Assembly: GCA_937891875.1 (NCBI GenBank) | Contig: CALATR010000498.1 | Span: 1 to 12,079, forward strand | Direction of reading: 5' to 3' | Source: an uncultured Pseudomonadota bacterium | Lineage (GTDB): Bacteria > Myxococcota_A > UBA796 > GCA-2862545 | Length of the DNA stretch: 12,079 bases | Shown: positions 5,427 through 11,556 of the stretch, piece after piece | Layout of the letters: each line of letters opens with the position of its first letter | How positions within the stretch are numbered: position 1 is the stretch's first letter | Made by a program: the position numbers and the translations under genes | The notes under the pieces: generated by a model | What the model was told of the DNA's origin: nothing | Databases searched by the model: none | The model's input: only the letters and a program-made list of their open reading frames with translations

Positions 5427-6472
5427 GTTCCGGGCCCCAGGGTCGGCTTCACTCCTTCGATGTCAGCCACGACGTCCTCTTGACGTGACGGGCCCGGCAG
5501 GGCGCGCCGCACCGCGCTCGTGACGGGGCGCGGGGCGCGCGGCACCAGGAACGTCACCGCCGGGCCGACGCGCACGTGGGTGACCGGGCCGGTGCGGCCG
5601 AGATCCCCGTCCAGGTTGTAGGGCTGGTCGGGGGGGCCGTGCACGACCAGCTCCAGGCCCACCCGCTCGACGATGTCGGGGTGGTCCAGCGGCACGCCAC
5701 GCAGGGGACGATGCAGCTGGAAGGCCAGGGCGAAGGGCGAGCATCCGATACCGAGCGCGTGCAGGGTGCCCGGGTTGGCGACCGCGCCGATGAAGGGCTT
5801 GAAGCCCAGGCCCACCTGGTCGATCGAGCCGGCCGCGGCGACCAGCCACTCGCCCTCGCGCAGCACCTCGCCGTCTACCCGCAGCTCGGCGTGGAACGGG
5901 GCGGTGAGCCGCCGGGCGAAGCGGCCGCCCACCACCGCGCTGCCGACCGCGTGGAGCAGGACCCACGCCGCCCGGGCAGGACCGGGACTGCCCTCCTCAT
6001 ACGCCTCGATGTACCTTGCGAACAGGCCGTTCCCGAACAAGAACCCGAGCCGATCGCCGTCAACCTCCAGCAGGTGGCGGGTCACCGGATGGAGCGCGAC
6101 CTCACCGGCGAGGTGGGCGCGCAGGTGGGAGGACAGCCGACGAGGGTGACCGGCCGCGCCGACGCTGCGGGCGATCGTGTTCATCGTCCCCCCGCCGAGC
6201 AGGGCGACCGGGGGCAGCGGCACGTCGCCGTGGGCGCGGATCAGCGCGGTCAGCGCCCGGGACAGGGTGCCATCTCCGCCCAGCAGGCCGATCAGCGCCG
6301 GCCGTCGATCGACCAGCTCGGCGGCGGTGGCCTCGAGAGCATCGAGCCCGTCGGGCACGCGGACCTCGGCCAGCTCGCCCAGGTCCTCGCGCAGGTGTTC
6401 GAGCAGGCGGGGGTGGCTGCGCAGGTGGCGTGCCCGCGGGTTGGCGAGCACCACGGCGGAGGGAGCACTCAC
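5423..6472 (-). CDS. Diacylglycerol/sphingosine-kinase-family lipid kinase
   Basis: A 349-residue protein from GTG 6472; GGAG lies nine bases upstream. The longer open frame overlaps the preceding gene and reads as Arg/Gly-rich noise there, so it is rejected. The DAGK catalytic domain is clear: an opening VVLANPRAR (7-15, usually NP.SG), the ATP-site motif GLLGGDGTL (62-70), and a second Gly-rich loop LLGGGTMNTIARSVG (91-105). A beta-sandwich second domain follows and ends with YNLDGDLGRTGPVTHVRVGPAVTFLVP, the usual position of the DGE motif (here DGD). This family phosphorylates diacylglycerol, ceramide or related lipids, or makes undecaprenyl-phosphate-type products; the substrate cannot be read from sequence. 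It lies 37 bases after the D-cysteine desulfhydrase-like gene and is probably cotranscribed with it. Acts at the inner membrane face. Confidence 0.88.
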   Translation of the reverse strand: MSAPSAVVLANPRARHLRSHPRLLEHLREDLGELAEVRVPDGLDALEATAAELVDRRPALIGLLGGDGTLSRALTALIRAHGDVPLPPVALLGGGTMNTIARSVGAAGHPRRLSSHLRAHLAGEVALHPVTRHLLEVDGDRLGFLFGNGLFARYIEAYEEGSPGPARAAWVLLHAVGSAVVGGRFARRLTAPFHAELRVDGEVLREGEWLVAAAGSIDQVGLGFKPFIGAVANPGTLHALGIGCSPFALAFQLHRPLRGVPLDHPDIVERVGLELVVHGPPDQPYNLDGDLGRTGPVTHVRVGPAVTFLVPRAPRPVTSAVRRALPGPSRQEDVVADIEGVKPTLGPGT

Positions 6473-6509
6473 CCCGCCAGACTCCGCGGCGACCCGGAAG
6501 CACCCGCCC

Positions 6510-7466
6510 TCACGCCGGCAGCTCGTGCCCGCGTCCGAACAGGCCGAACGCCCCGCCGGTGTGCCAGAACAGGATGGGCCCGGTCCACCGCCCCGCGCGC
6601 ACCTCGCAGAGGAGCGCGTGCATGGCCTTGCCCGTGTACACCGGGTCCAGCAGCAGACCCTCCAGCCTCGCGACCCAGGCGATGGTGTCCCAGATGGCGT
6701 CCGTCGCCACCGCGTAGGCCGGCCCCTGGTAGCCCTCGGTGACCTCCCAGCCGTCGCCCGGCGACCGCAGCGGCGCGATCCCCCACTGCGCCGTGCCCGC
6801 GGCGATCTCCTGCACCCGCGCCTCGAAGTACGGGGCATCGTCGCACACGGCCACGCCGTGCACGAAGGCGTTCGTACAGCCCAGCGCGAGGCCCGTCAGG
6901 GTGCCCCCGGAGCCCACCGCCACGACCACCCGGGCGAACGGGCGGACGGCCTGATCCTCGAGCTCCTTCGCCGCATCCACGTAGGCCAACGAGCCGAGCG
7001 CGTCGCTGCCGCCCTCGGGGATCACGTACGGGCGCCGCCCTGCCGCCCGAAGCTCGTCGGCCCAGGCGGCCAGCAGATCATCGCGGTGGTCGCGGTACTG
7101 CTGGGCGGTGCAGGTGCGCACGGTCGCACCCACCAGTCGGTCGAGGAGCAGGTTGGCATCGGGGATCTCGGGCAGCTCTCCCCGCAGGAGCACGCCGGGC
7201 TCCAGGCCCAGCTGCCGCGCGGCGATGGACGTGGCCCGGCAGTGGTTGGACTGCAGGCCCCCGGTCGTCAGCACGCAGTCCGCCCCCTGATCGAGCGCGT
7301 CTGCGAGCAGGTAGTCGAGCTTGCGCACCTTGTTCCCGGACACGCCGAAGCCGGTCAGGTCATCCCGCTTGGTCCAGATCTCCTGGCCGAGGGCGTCGGA
7401 CAGCCGGTTGAGCCGCACCAGCGGGGTCGGCAGGCGAGCGATGGAGAGCCGGGATGGGCGGGTCAG
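6510..7466 (-). CDS. PLP-dependent D-cysteine desulfhydrase-like enzyme (ACC deaminase family), probable CTG start
   Basis: A 318-residue enzyme of the tryptophan-synthase-beta fold. GFGVSGNKVRKL places the PLP lysine at Lys46, TTGGLQSNHCR (68-77) is the substrate-binding QSNH loop, and VGSGGTLTGLALG (184-196) binds the PLP phosphate. In the C-terminal part, DPVYTGKAM (274-282) and WHTGGAFGLF (301-310) match D-cysteine desulfhydrases; ACC deaminases usually have DPVYEGKS and HLGG there. The expected reaction is D-cysteine to pyruvate, ammonia and hydrogen sulfide. No ATG, GTG or TTG exists in frame between the divergent gene and the conserved N-terminus. The CTG at 7466 is preceded by GAGGTG and gives a family-like start (TRPSRLSIARLPTPLVRLNRLS). 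The alternative GTG at 7418 would remove 16 residues and lacks a ribosome site. First gene of the leftward unit. Confidence 0.87.
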   Translation of the reverse strand: MTRPSRLSIARLPTPLVRLNRLSDALGQEIWTKRDDLTGFGVSGNKVRKLDYLLADALDQGADCVLTTGGLQSNHCRATSIAARQLGLEPGVLLRGELPEIPDANLLLDRLVGATVRTCTAQQYRDHRDDLLAAWADELRAAGRRPYVIPEGGSDALGSLAYVDAAKELEDQAVRPFARVVVAVGSGGTLTGLALGCTNAFVHGVAVCDDAPYFEARVQEIAAGTAQWGIAPLRSPGDGWEVTEGYQGPAYAVATDAIWDTIAWVARLEGLLLDPVYTGKAMHALLCEVRAGRWTGPILFWHTGGAFGLFGRGHELPA

Positions 7467-7490
7467 GGTGCACCTCGCGGGCGGTTGGCG

Positions 7491-7496
7491 TAACGT
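7491..7496 (+). promoter_or_regulatory. -10-like TAACGT placed for a leaderless transcript
   Basis: TAACGT fits the TANNNT -10 pattern and occupies exactly positions -12 to -7 relative to the A of ATG 7503. If transcription starts at that A, the C26 peptidase mRNA has no leader. This agrees with the lack of a Shine-Dalgarno sequence and with the 36-bp gap to the divergent gene. No good -35 is visible. Confidence 0.35.
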
Positions 7497-7502
7497 CTGG
7501 CC

Positions 7503-8219
7503 ATGCAGCCGGTCATCCTGGTCACCACCGACCGCCGCGACGGCGGCCCTGCAGCCCCCGGTCCGAGGGTGCGTCCCAAGCGCGCCGAGGCCTGGGTCAA
7601 CGAGGCGATGATCACCATGGTGCGGGAGGCGGGCGGGCTGCCGCTGCTGCTGCCCCCGGGCCCCGCCGACGTCGGCCGGCTCCTCGCGCTCGCCGACGGG
7701 GTCGTACTCACCGGCGGCTACTTCGACATCCACCCCAGCCACTACGGCCAGGAGGTGCTCGGCCGCCTGGACCGGGTCGAGGCCGCGCGGACCGACCTGG
7801 AGCTGACCCTGGCGCGCGCCTGCCTGCAGGGCGGCGTGCCCGTGCTCGGGATCTGCGGGGGCCACCAGGTGCTCGCCGTCGCCGCCGGAGGATCGCTGGT
7901 GCAGGACATCGGCACCCAGCTCGACGGGGCCCTCGAGCACGAGCAGCCGACCGACCCCGCGACCCCGTGGCACGAGGTACCCATTACCGGGATCGCCAGG
8001 TTCTTCCTGGGTGATCGCATGCAGGCCAACAGCACCCACCACCAGGCGGTCGCCGATCCGGGCACCCTGCAGGTCTGCGGGCGCACCGAGGACGGCGTCG
8101 TCGAGGTCATCGCTGGCGACGACCCCGGCTTTGCCCTGGGCGTGCAGTGGCACCCGGAGCACCTGCACCAGCTGGCTCCGTTCCAGGCGCTGATCGCGGC
8201 CGCCACCCGCCAGGCGTAG
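7503..8219 (+). CDS. C26 peptidase / class I glutamine amidotransferase-like hydrolase (PuuD-like)
   Basis: A 238-residue protein, the usual length for gamma-glutamyl-gamma-aminobutyrate hydrolase-type C26 peptidases. Motifs in order are VILVTTDRRD (4-13), the VVLTGGYFDIHP loop (67-78), and the nucleophile elbow VLGICGGHQVLA (114-125) with catalytic Cys118. Then come ANSTHHQAV (175-183) and GVQWHPE (213-219) with the His217/Glu219 pair completing the triad. The family cleaves gamma-glutamyl amide bonds, for example gamma-Glu-GABA in putrescine breakdown; the substrate here is unknown, and no polyamine genes are nearby. It diverges from the desulfhydrase-like gene with 36 bases between starts and ends three bases from the convergent lipoprotein gene. 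No Shine-Dalgarno sequence is visible. Confidence 0.88.
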   Translation: MQPVILVTTDRRDGGPAAPGPRVRPKRAEAWVNEAMITMVREAGGLPLLLPPGPADVGRLLALADGVVLTGGYFDIHPSHYGQEVLGRLDRVEAARTDLELTLARACLQGGVPVLGICGGHQVLAVAAGGSLVQDIGTQLDGALEHEQPTDPATPWHEVPITGIARFFLGDRMQANSTHHQAVADPGTLQVCGRTEDGVVEVIAGDDPGFALGVQWHPEHLHQLAPFQALIAAATRQA

Positions 8220-8222
8220 GCG

Positions 8223-8534
8223 CTACTTCTTCGCCTTCTTCTTCGGGTCGTCCTTCGGCTCGACCGCCGGCCCGTGCTCCTCGACGAGCCGGACCTCCAC
8301 CTCGTGATTGCGCCGGGTCCAGCCGAAGGGTCGCCAGTATACGGGCACCTCGAGCGGCCGGTGCTTGACCGCGGTCACGGTCAGGGTCTCCCGCCCGAAC
8401 GGCTTCACCTTGACCTCGCGCACGGCGGTCACGTTCATGCCGCCGCGAGTGGTCACGGTCGCCTGGTTCGGGCTGGTGCGGATCTGCACCGTGTAGCACC
8501 CGGAAAGCAGGGCCCACGCCAGGAACCACCTCAT
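8223..8534 (-). CDS. Small PEGA-like lipoprotein
   Basis: A 103-residue protein from ATG 8534, which overlaps the upstream stop by four bases (ATGA) and has AAGGTG five bases before it. The signal MRWFLAWALLSGC carries an LLSGC lipobox with Cys13 as the lipidated residue. The body (VQIRTSPNQATVTTRGGMNVTAVREVKV and onward) has the SP..A.V....G...T pattern and alternating strands of PEGA-type domains, although the PEGA tetrapeptide itself is absent. The C-terminus is Lys-rich (DDPKKKAKK), which could contact peptidoglycan or the membrane surface. It is the last gene of the ssb unit and ends three bases from the convergent C26 peptidase gene. PEGA domains are thought to act in surface or cell-wall binding; the function here is unknown. 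Confidence 0.75.
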   Translation of the reverse strand: MRWFLAWALLSGCYTVQIRTSPNQATVTTRGGMNVTAVREVKVKPFGRETLTVTAVKHRPLEVPVYWRPFGWTRRNHEVEVRLVEEHGPAVEPKDDPKKKAKK

Positions 8535-9154
8535 CGCCACACCTTGCGGGGCTCGACGAAGCGCACGTGCAGCTCGCCCTCGCTCACCGTCATGTGCTCG
8601 ATGTTCGCCAGCAGCTCCGACAAGCGGGGGTCGACCAGGTCTTCCGGACTGACCGCCTGACGCGCTCCGCCGAGGGCCCCGCCGAGGCCGGCAAGGTCGG
8701 ACAGGTCGGTGCCGCCGATCGCAAGCTTGTCGACGTCGAGCACGGCCAGCCCATCGTGGACCACGACGCCTCCCCGGTAGTCGACGTTGTAGCACCCGCC
8801 GTCGGCGGGCACGGTCACGATGGCCTCGAGCACGTCCCCGTCAGCGGTCAGGGTCAGGCCCAGGTCGGACTCGGCGCGGAGCAGCCAGGTGGCCTCACGG
8901 GGGCTGAGCCGCATGGAGGCGTCCGGCGCGTCGCTGCGGGCATAGGCGTGCCAGCGCTTCTTCAGGGAGACGATCTCCTTCGTCTCCAGATCGACGTGCT
9001 CCAGCTCGACGCAGCGGCGGGACATGAGCGAGCGCTGCATCGCCGCCGTCCAGCCGAGGCCGATGCCCACGCCGAGGCCGACGAGCAGGACCACCACGAG
9101 CAGGCCGACCCACACGATCGGTCGGCGAAGGAGCCCGGTGATCCCGCCAGCCAC
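8531..9154 (-). CDS. Single-pass membrane protein of unknown function
   Basis: A 207-residue protein starting at GTG 9154, eight bases after the ssb stop codon. No strong ribosome site is seen, so translation may be coupled to ssb. One strongly hydrophobic segment (about 12-35, PIVWVGLLVVVLLVGLGVGI) follows RR, so the N-terminus is cytoplasmic and the rest extracytoplasmic. The outer part has MRLSPREATWLLRAES, a beta-rich stretch with GGCYNVDYRGGVVV, then SPEDLVDPRLSELLANIEH and TVSEGELHVRF. The layout (TM anchor, a motif resembling LT..E.N.LL, then long curved beta strands) is reminiscent of YpmS/DUF2140-like lipid-binding domains, but the similarity is weak. Cys48 and Cys121 could form a disulfide. 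Its stop overlaps the start of the PEGA-like lipoprotein, so the two probably work together at the envelope. Confidence 0.72.
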   Translation of the reverse strand: MAGGITGLLRRPIVWVGLLVVVLLVGLGVGIGLGWTAAMQRSLMSRRCVELEHVDLETKEIVSLKKRWHAYARSDAPDASMRLSPREATWLLRAESDLGLTLTADGDVLEAIVTVPADGGCYNVDYRGGVVVHDGLAVLDVDKLAIGGTDLSDLAGLGGALGGARQAVSPEDLVDPRLSELLANIEHMTVSEGELHVRFVEPRKVWR

Positions 9155-9162
9155 CCCGTGGC

Positions 9163-9690
9163 CTAGAACGGAATGTCGTCGTCGTCGCCGCCGAAGCCGC
9201 CGCCTCCGCCTCCGCCGCCGCCGCTGTTGCCGCCACCGTAGCCACCACCGCCGCCGCTGTTGCCACCGCCGCCGTAGCCGCCACCGCCGCCGCTGTTGCC
9301 ACCGCCGCCGTAGCCGCCGCCGCCGCCGCCGTAGCCGCCACCGCCGCCGCCACCATCACGGTTGCCGCTGGACAGGAACTGGACCACGTCGGCGATGACC
9401 TCGGTCGACCACCGGTCCTGGCCCTCCTTGTCCTGCCACTTGCGCGTCTGCAGCCGGCCCTCGATGTAGACCTGGCGGCCCTTGGAGAGGAAGCGACCGA
9501 TGTTCTCCGCCGTGCGACCGAACGCGACGACCCGGTGCCACTCGGTGTGGTCGCCCCAGTTGCCGTCACGGTCCTTGCGGCGCTCCGTGGTGGCGATGGA
9601 AAGCTGCGCGATGGCCGTTCCCGACTGGCTCGTGCGCATCTCGGGGGCACGCCCCCGGTTGCCCACCAGGATCACCTTGTTCACCGTCAT
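9163..9690 (-). CDS. ssb: Single-stranded DNA-binding protein
   Basis: A 175-residue SSB. ATG 9690 has GGGAG six bases upstream. Residues 1-107 form the OB fold (MTVNKVILVG, TEWHRVVAFGRTAENIGRFL, GRQVYIEGRLQTRKW, STEVIADVVQFL), with aromatic DNA-binding positions such as Trp51 and Trp85. Residues 113-168 are a nearly pure Gly/Tyr/Asn/Ser linker. The C-terminal tip DDDDIPF (169-175) is the conserved acidic peptide that recruits replication and repair partners. The early segment GNRGRAPEMRTSQSG departs from the common GNLGxDPExRYxxxG at three usually conserved positions, so it may be a second, specialised paralogue. It heads a three-gene unit with a membrane protein and a lipoprotein and diverges from yacG. 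Confidence 0.97.
   Translation of the reverse strand: MTVNKVILVGNRGRAPEMRTSQSGTAIAQLSIATTERRKDRDGNWGDHTEWHRVVAFGRTAENIGRFLSKGRQVYIEGRLQTRKWQDKEGQDRWSTEVIADVVQFLSSGNRDGGGGGGGYGGGGGGYGGGGNSGGGGGYGGGGNSGGGGGYGGGNSGGGGGGGGGFGGDDDDIPF
9187..9354 (-). repeat. Gly-rich minisatellite in ssb (about 36-bp units)
   Basis: This stretch is built of GGN codons and encodes the SSB linker. A 12-residue unit NSGGGGGYGGGG (132-143) is followed by an 11-residue copy (144-154) and a degenerate third. Two shorter Gly-Tyr units precede them. Repeat-number variation between strains is likely. Confidence 0.9.
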
Positions 9691-9744
9691 TGCCGCTCCC
9701 GTTGCCGTGCGCGCCTTGTGCTGCGTGCGCGGCGCATGTCCCTC

Positions 9745-9772
9745 AGTCTAGCTCACCGCGACCTGCGCCCAA
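9745..9772 (-). promoter_or_regulatory. Possible sigma-70 promoter of ssb
   Basis: Reading leftward, TTGGGC (9772-9767) is followed after 16 bases by TAGACT (9750-9745). The second matches four of six -10 positions and the first keeps the TTG of the -35. The start point would be about 48 bases before the ssb ATG, leaving room for the GGGAG ribosome site. Confidence 0.35.
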
Positions 9773-9891
9773 CTGGCGCCTCGCGACCGCGGACCGGGCC
9801 CGTAACCTCCGCTCGTGCACCCGCAGGGAGAACCGCCTCCAATTTCCGGGCCTCGTTGGTCAGGCCGTGCTGGACGCGGTAGCCGAGCCAC

Positions 9892-10098
9892 ATGACGCAG
9901 GTCCCTTGTCCGACGTGCCGCGGCCCGTCCTCCCTGAATCGCACCAACCGCTGGCGCCCCTTCTGCTCGGAGCGCTGCCGCCTCGTCGACCTCGACGGCT
10001 GGCTGGCCGAGCGCTTCGTCATCGCAGGCGAGGATGCGCAGGACGACGCCTCCACCGATGCGGAAGAGGCCGAGCAGGAGCGCGCGGACGACGCGTAG
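9892..10098 (+). CDS. yacG: DNA gyrase inhibitor YacG (zinc-binding)
   Basis: A 68-residue protein of the YacG/DUF329 family. The zinc site is CPTC (Cys6, Cys9) with Cys25 and Cys29 in NRWRPFCSERCRLVDLDGWLAE, the family's most conserved segment. The C-terminal tail is acidic (EDAQDDASTDAEEAEQERADDA) and probably disordered. In E. coli YacG binds GyrB and blocks DNA binding by gyrase. It often sits beside coaE, but here it is divergent from ssb, 201 bases away. No clear Shine-Dalgarno sequence precedes ATG 9892; a weak TTGGTC (9856-9861), 18-base spacer, TAGCCG (9880-9885) would place the transcript start at or near the ATG. It converges with the HtrA gene, with 18 bases between the stop codons. 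Confidence 0.93.
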   Translation: MTQVPCPTCRGPSSLNRTNRWRPFCSERCRLVDLDGWLAERFVIAGEDAQDDASTDAEEAEQERADDA

Positions 10099-10116
10099 GG
10101 CACCGAACCTCGGCGT

Positions 10117-11484
10117 TCAAGGCTCCAGATCGAGTTCGCCGCCGTCCTCGGCCTCGGACGCCGGGATCGGCAGCACGGCGAGCATCTCGTCGCCGGACCG
10201 GGTGAGCGTCACCACGACCGCCCCCGGTGAGAGGCGATCGCGGCGCTTGCGGAACGCTTCGAGGTCCAGCACGGGCACGCCGCCGATCCGGGTGACCCGA
10301 TCGCCAGCCATGATGCCCAGGCTGGCCGCCACCCCGCCCCGGGTGACCCGCGCCACCAGGGGACCCTCGCCCTCGGCCACGCCCAGCGAGCCGCGCAGCT
10401 CGGAGCCGTCGTCGACCAGGTCCATGCCCAGCCAGGACTCGGCGCCCTCGGGGACGTCCACCGCTCCGATGCCCACGTCCCGCCGGTCGGCCAGCTCGAC
10501 CTCCACGGTGAGCTCGACCTCGGCGCGGACCACGCCCAGCACGACCTTGCGGCCGACGGACCGGGCGAGCACCAGGGAGCGCAGGTCGTCCGCGGAGGGG
10601 ATGGGCTCGTCGTCGACGGAGACGATCACGTCACCGCGCCGCAGGCCGGCAGCAGACGCCGGACTGGACGGCACCACCCGCGCCACCTCTGCCCCGCGCC
10701 GGCTCGCGTCGCCCTCGACCTCCTCGACGTCGCGCACCTCGACCCCCAGGCTGGGGCGGGGCACGTCGCCGGTCGCCTCGAGCGCCTCGACCACGGACAG
10801 CGCCATGTCCGCCGGGATCGCAAACGACACGCCGGAGTTCTGGTCCGCCCCCTGGCTGTAGATCGCGGTGTTGATCCCGATGACCCGCCCGTTGAGGTCC
10901 AGCAGCGGCCCCCCGGAGTTGCCGGGGTTCACCGCGGCGTCGGTCTGGATGAAGTCCTGGATCTCCCCACGCTCCAGCCCGCGCCGCCCCTTCGCGCTGA
11001 CGATGCCGGTGGTGACGGTGCTCTGGAAGTCGAACGGGCTGCCGACGGCGACCACCACCTGGCCGACCTTCACCGGCCTGCGCTCGATCTGGATGAAAGG
11101 AAACGGGCCTTCTCCCTCGATCTGCAGGACTGCGACGTCCGTGCGGGGATCCGAGCCCACGACCGTGGCGGGGAACACCCGCTGGTCGGGGAGCACGACC
11201 CGCACCTCTACGGCGGCGTCGATGACGTGCTGGTTGGTGAGCAGGCGTCCGTCCCGGGAGACGATGAACGCCGAGCCGGTGGCCCGAGCGACGGCCTCGG
11301 CCGCCTCGGGGAGCTCGAGCCCGTGGGCCCGGAGGAGCTCCTGCAGTGCGGGCGTCCAGGATGGGCCCTTGACGACCTCCACGTGCACGACGGCCGGCCG
11401 CGCCTTGTCCGCGACCCGCACCAGCGCGTCCTCGAGCGGCACTCCAGCGATCGCCATGCACACGAGCCACCACAGGACGAGCAC
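10117..11484 (-). CDS. HtrA/Deg-family periplasmic serine protease with two PDZ domains
   Basis: A 455-residue protein from GTG 11484, chosen because GGAGG lies five bases upstream. The in-frame GTG at 11490 overlaps that site but would add an Arg (MRVLVLWW), which suits a signal peptide better, so the start is uncertain by two residues. After the signal (LVLWWLVCMAIAG) comes the trypsin-like domain: LLTNQHVIDAA (His87), DPRTDVAVLQI (Asp117) and VNPGNSGGPLLD (Ser191), an intact triad. PDZ1 covers about 245-333 (SLGVEV, ASAAGLRRGDVIVSVDDEPI) and PDZ2 about 352-450 (AASLGIMAGDRVTRIGGVPV). Length and layout match DegP/DegQ, which degrade or chaperone misfolded envelope proteins. The N-terminal segment before the protease core (WTPALQELLRAHGLELPEAAEAVARATGSAF) occupies the LA-loop position. 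The region left of GTG 11490 is not coding. Confidence 0.93.
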   Translation of the reverse strand: MLVLWWLVCMAIAGVPLEDALVRVADKARPAVVHVEVVKGPSWTPALQELLRAHGLELPEAAEAVARATGSAFIVSRDGRLLTNQHVIDAAVEVRVVLPDQRVFPATVVGSDPRTDVAVLQIEGEGPFPFIQIERRPVKVGQVVVAVGSPFDFQSTVTTGIVSAKGRRGLERGEIQDFIQTDAAVNPGNSGGPLLDLNGRVIGINTAIYSQGADQNSGVSFAIPADMALSVVEALEATGDVPRPSLGVEVRDVEEVEGDASRRGAEVARVVPSSPASAAGLRRGDVIVSVDDEPIPSADDLRSLVLARSVGRKVVLGVVRAEVELTVEVELADRRDVGIGAVDVPEGAESWLGMDLVDDGSELRGSLGVAEGEGPLVARVTRGGVAASLGIMAGDRVTRIGGVPVLDLEAFRKRRDRLSPGAVVVTLTRSGDEMLAVLPIPASEAEDGGELDLEP

Positions 11485-11556
11485 GCGCACCTCCGGAACT
11501 GCAATAGCGCATGACGGTCGAACGTAGGATGTTGGGAACAGGACTGCGGGAGTGCC

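Noticed and set aside
5576..6742. 388-codon rightward frame across the lipid-kinase and desulfhydrase genes
   Set aside because: It lies opposite two clear enzyme genes with intact motifs, is rich in Gln/Arg/Gly/Ala, and crosses the boundary between them.
8567..9166. Rightward frame opposite the membrane-protein gene
   Set aside because: The leftward frame has a transmembrane anchor and overlapping start/stop with its neighbours; the rightward one has neither a ribosome site nor any domain.
9183..9355. CRISPR-like or satellite array
   Set aside because: The repetition is the codon pattern of the SSB glycine linker; there are no spacers of unique sequence.
9691..9891. Possible tRNA or small RNA in the ssb-yacG gap
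   Set aside because: No T-arm motif, acceptor stem or cloverleaf was found. Only a 5-bp stem (9765-9779) is visible, and the gap is explained as a divergent promoter region.
10099..10116. Terminator between yacG and the protease gene
   Set aside because: The only complement is a 4-bp CCGA/TCGG pair with a 3-base loop, too weak to call.
10034..10861. 275-codon rightward frame rich in Ser/Thr/Arg
   Set aside because: It starts inside yacG and runs antisense through the PDZ domains of the protease; its composition is typical of a shadow frame.
11491..11556. Divergent promoters between the protease and the right-edge gene
   Set aside because: TAGGAT (11525-11530) and a leftward TATTGC (11506-11501) resemble -10 elements, but neither has a -35 at usable spacing.
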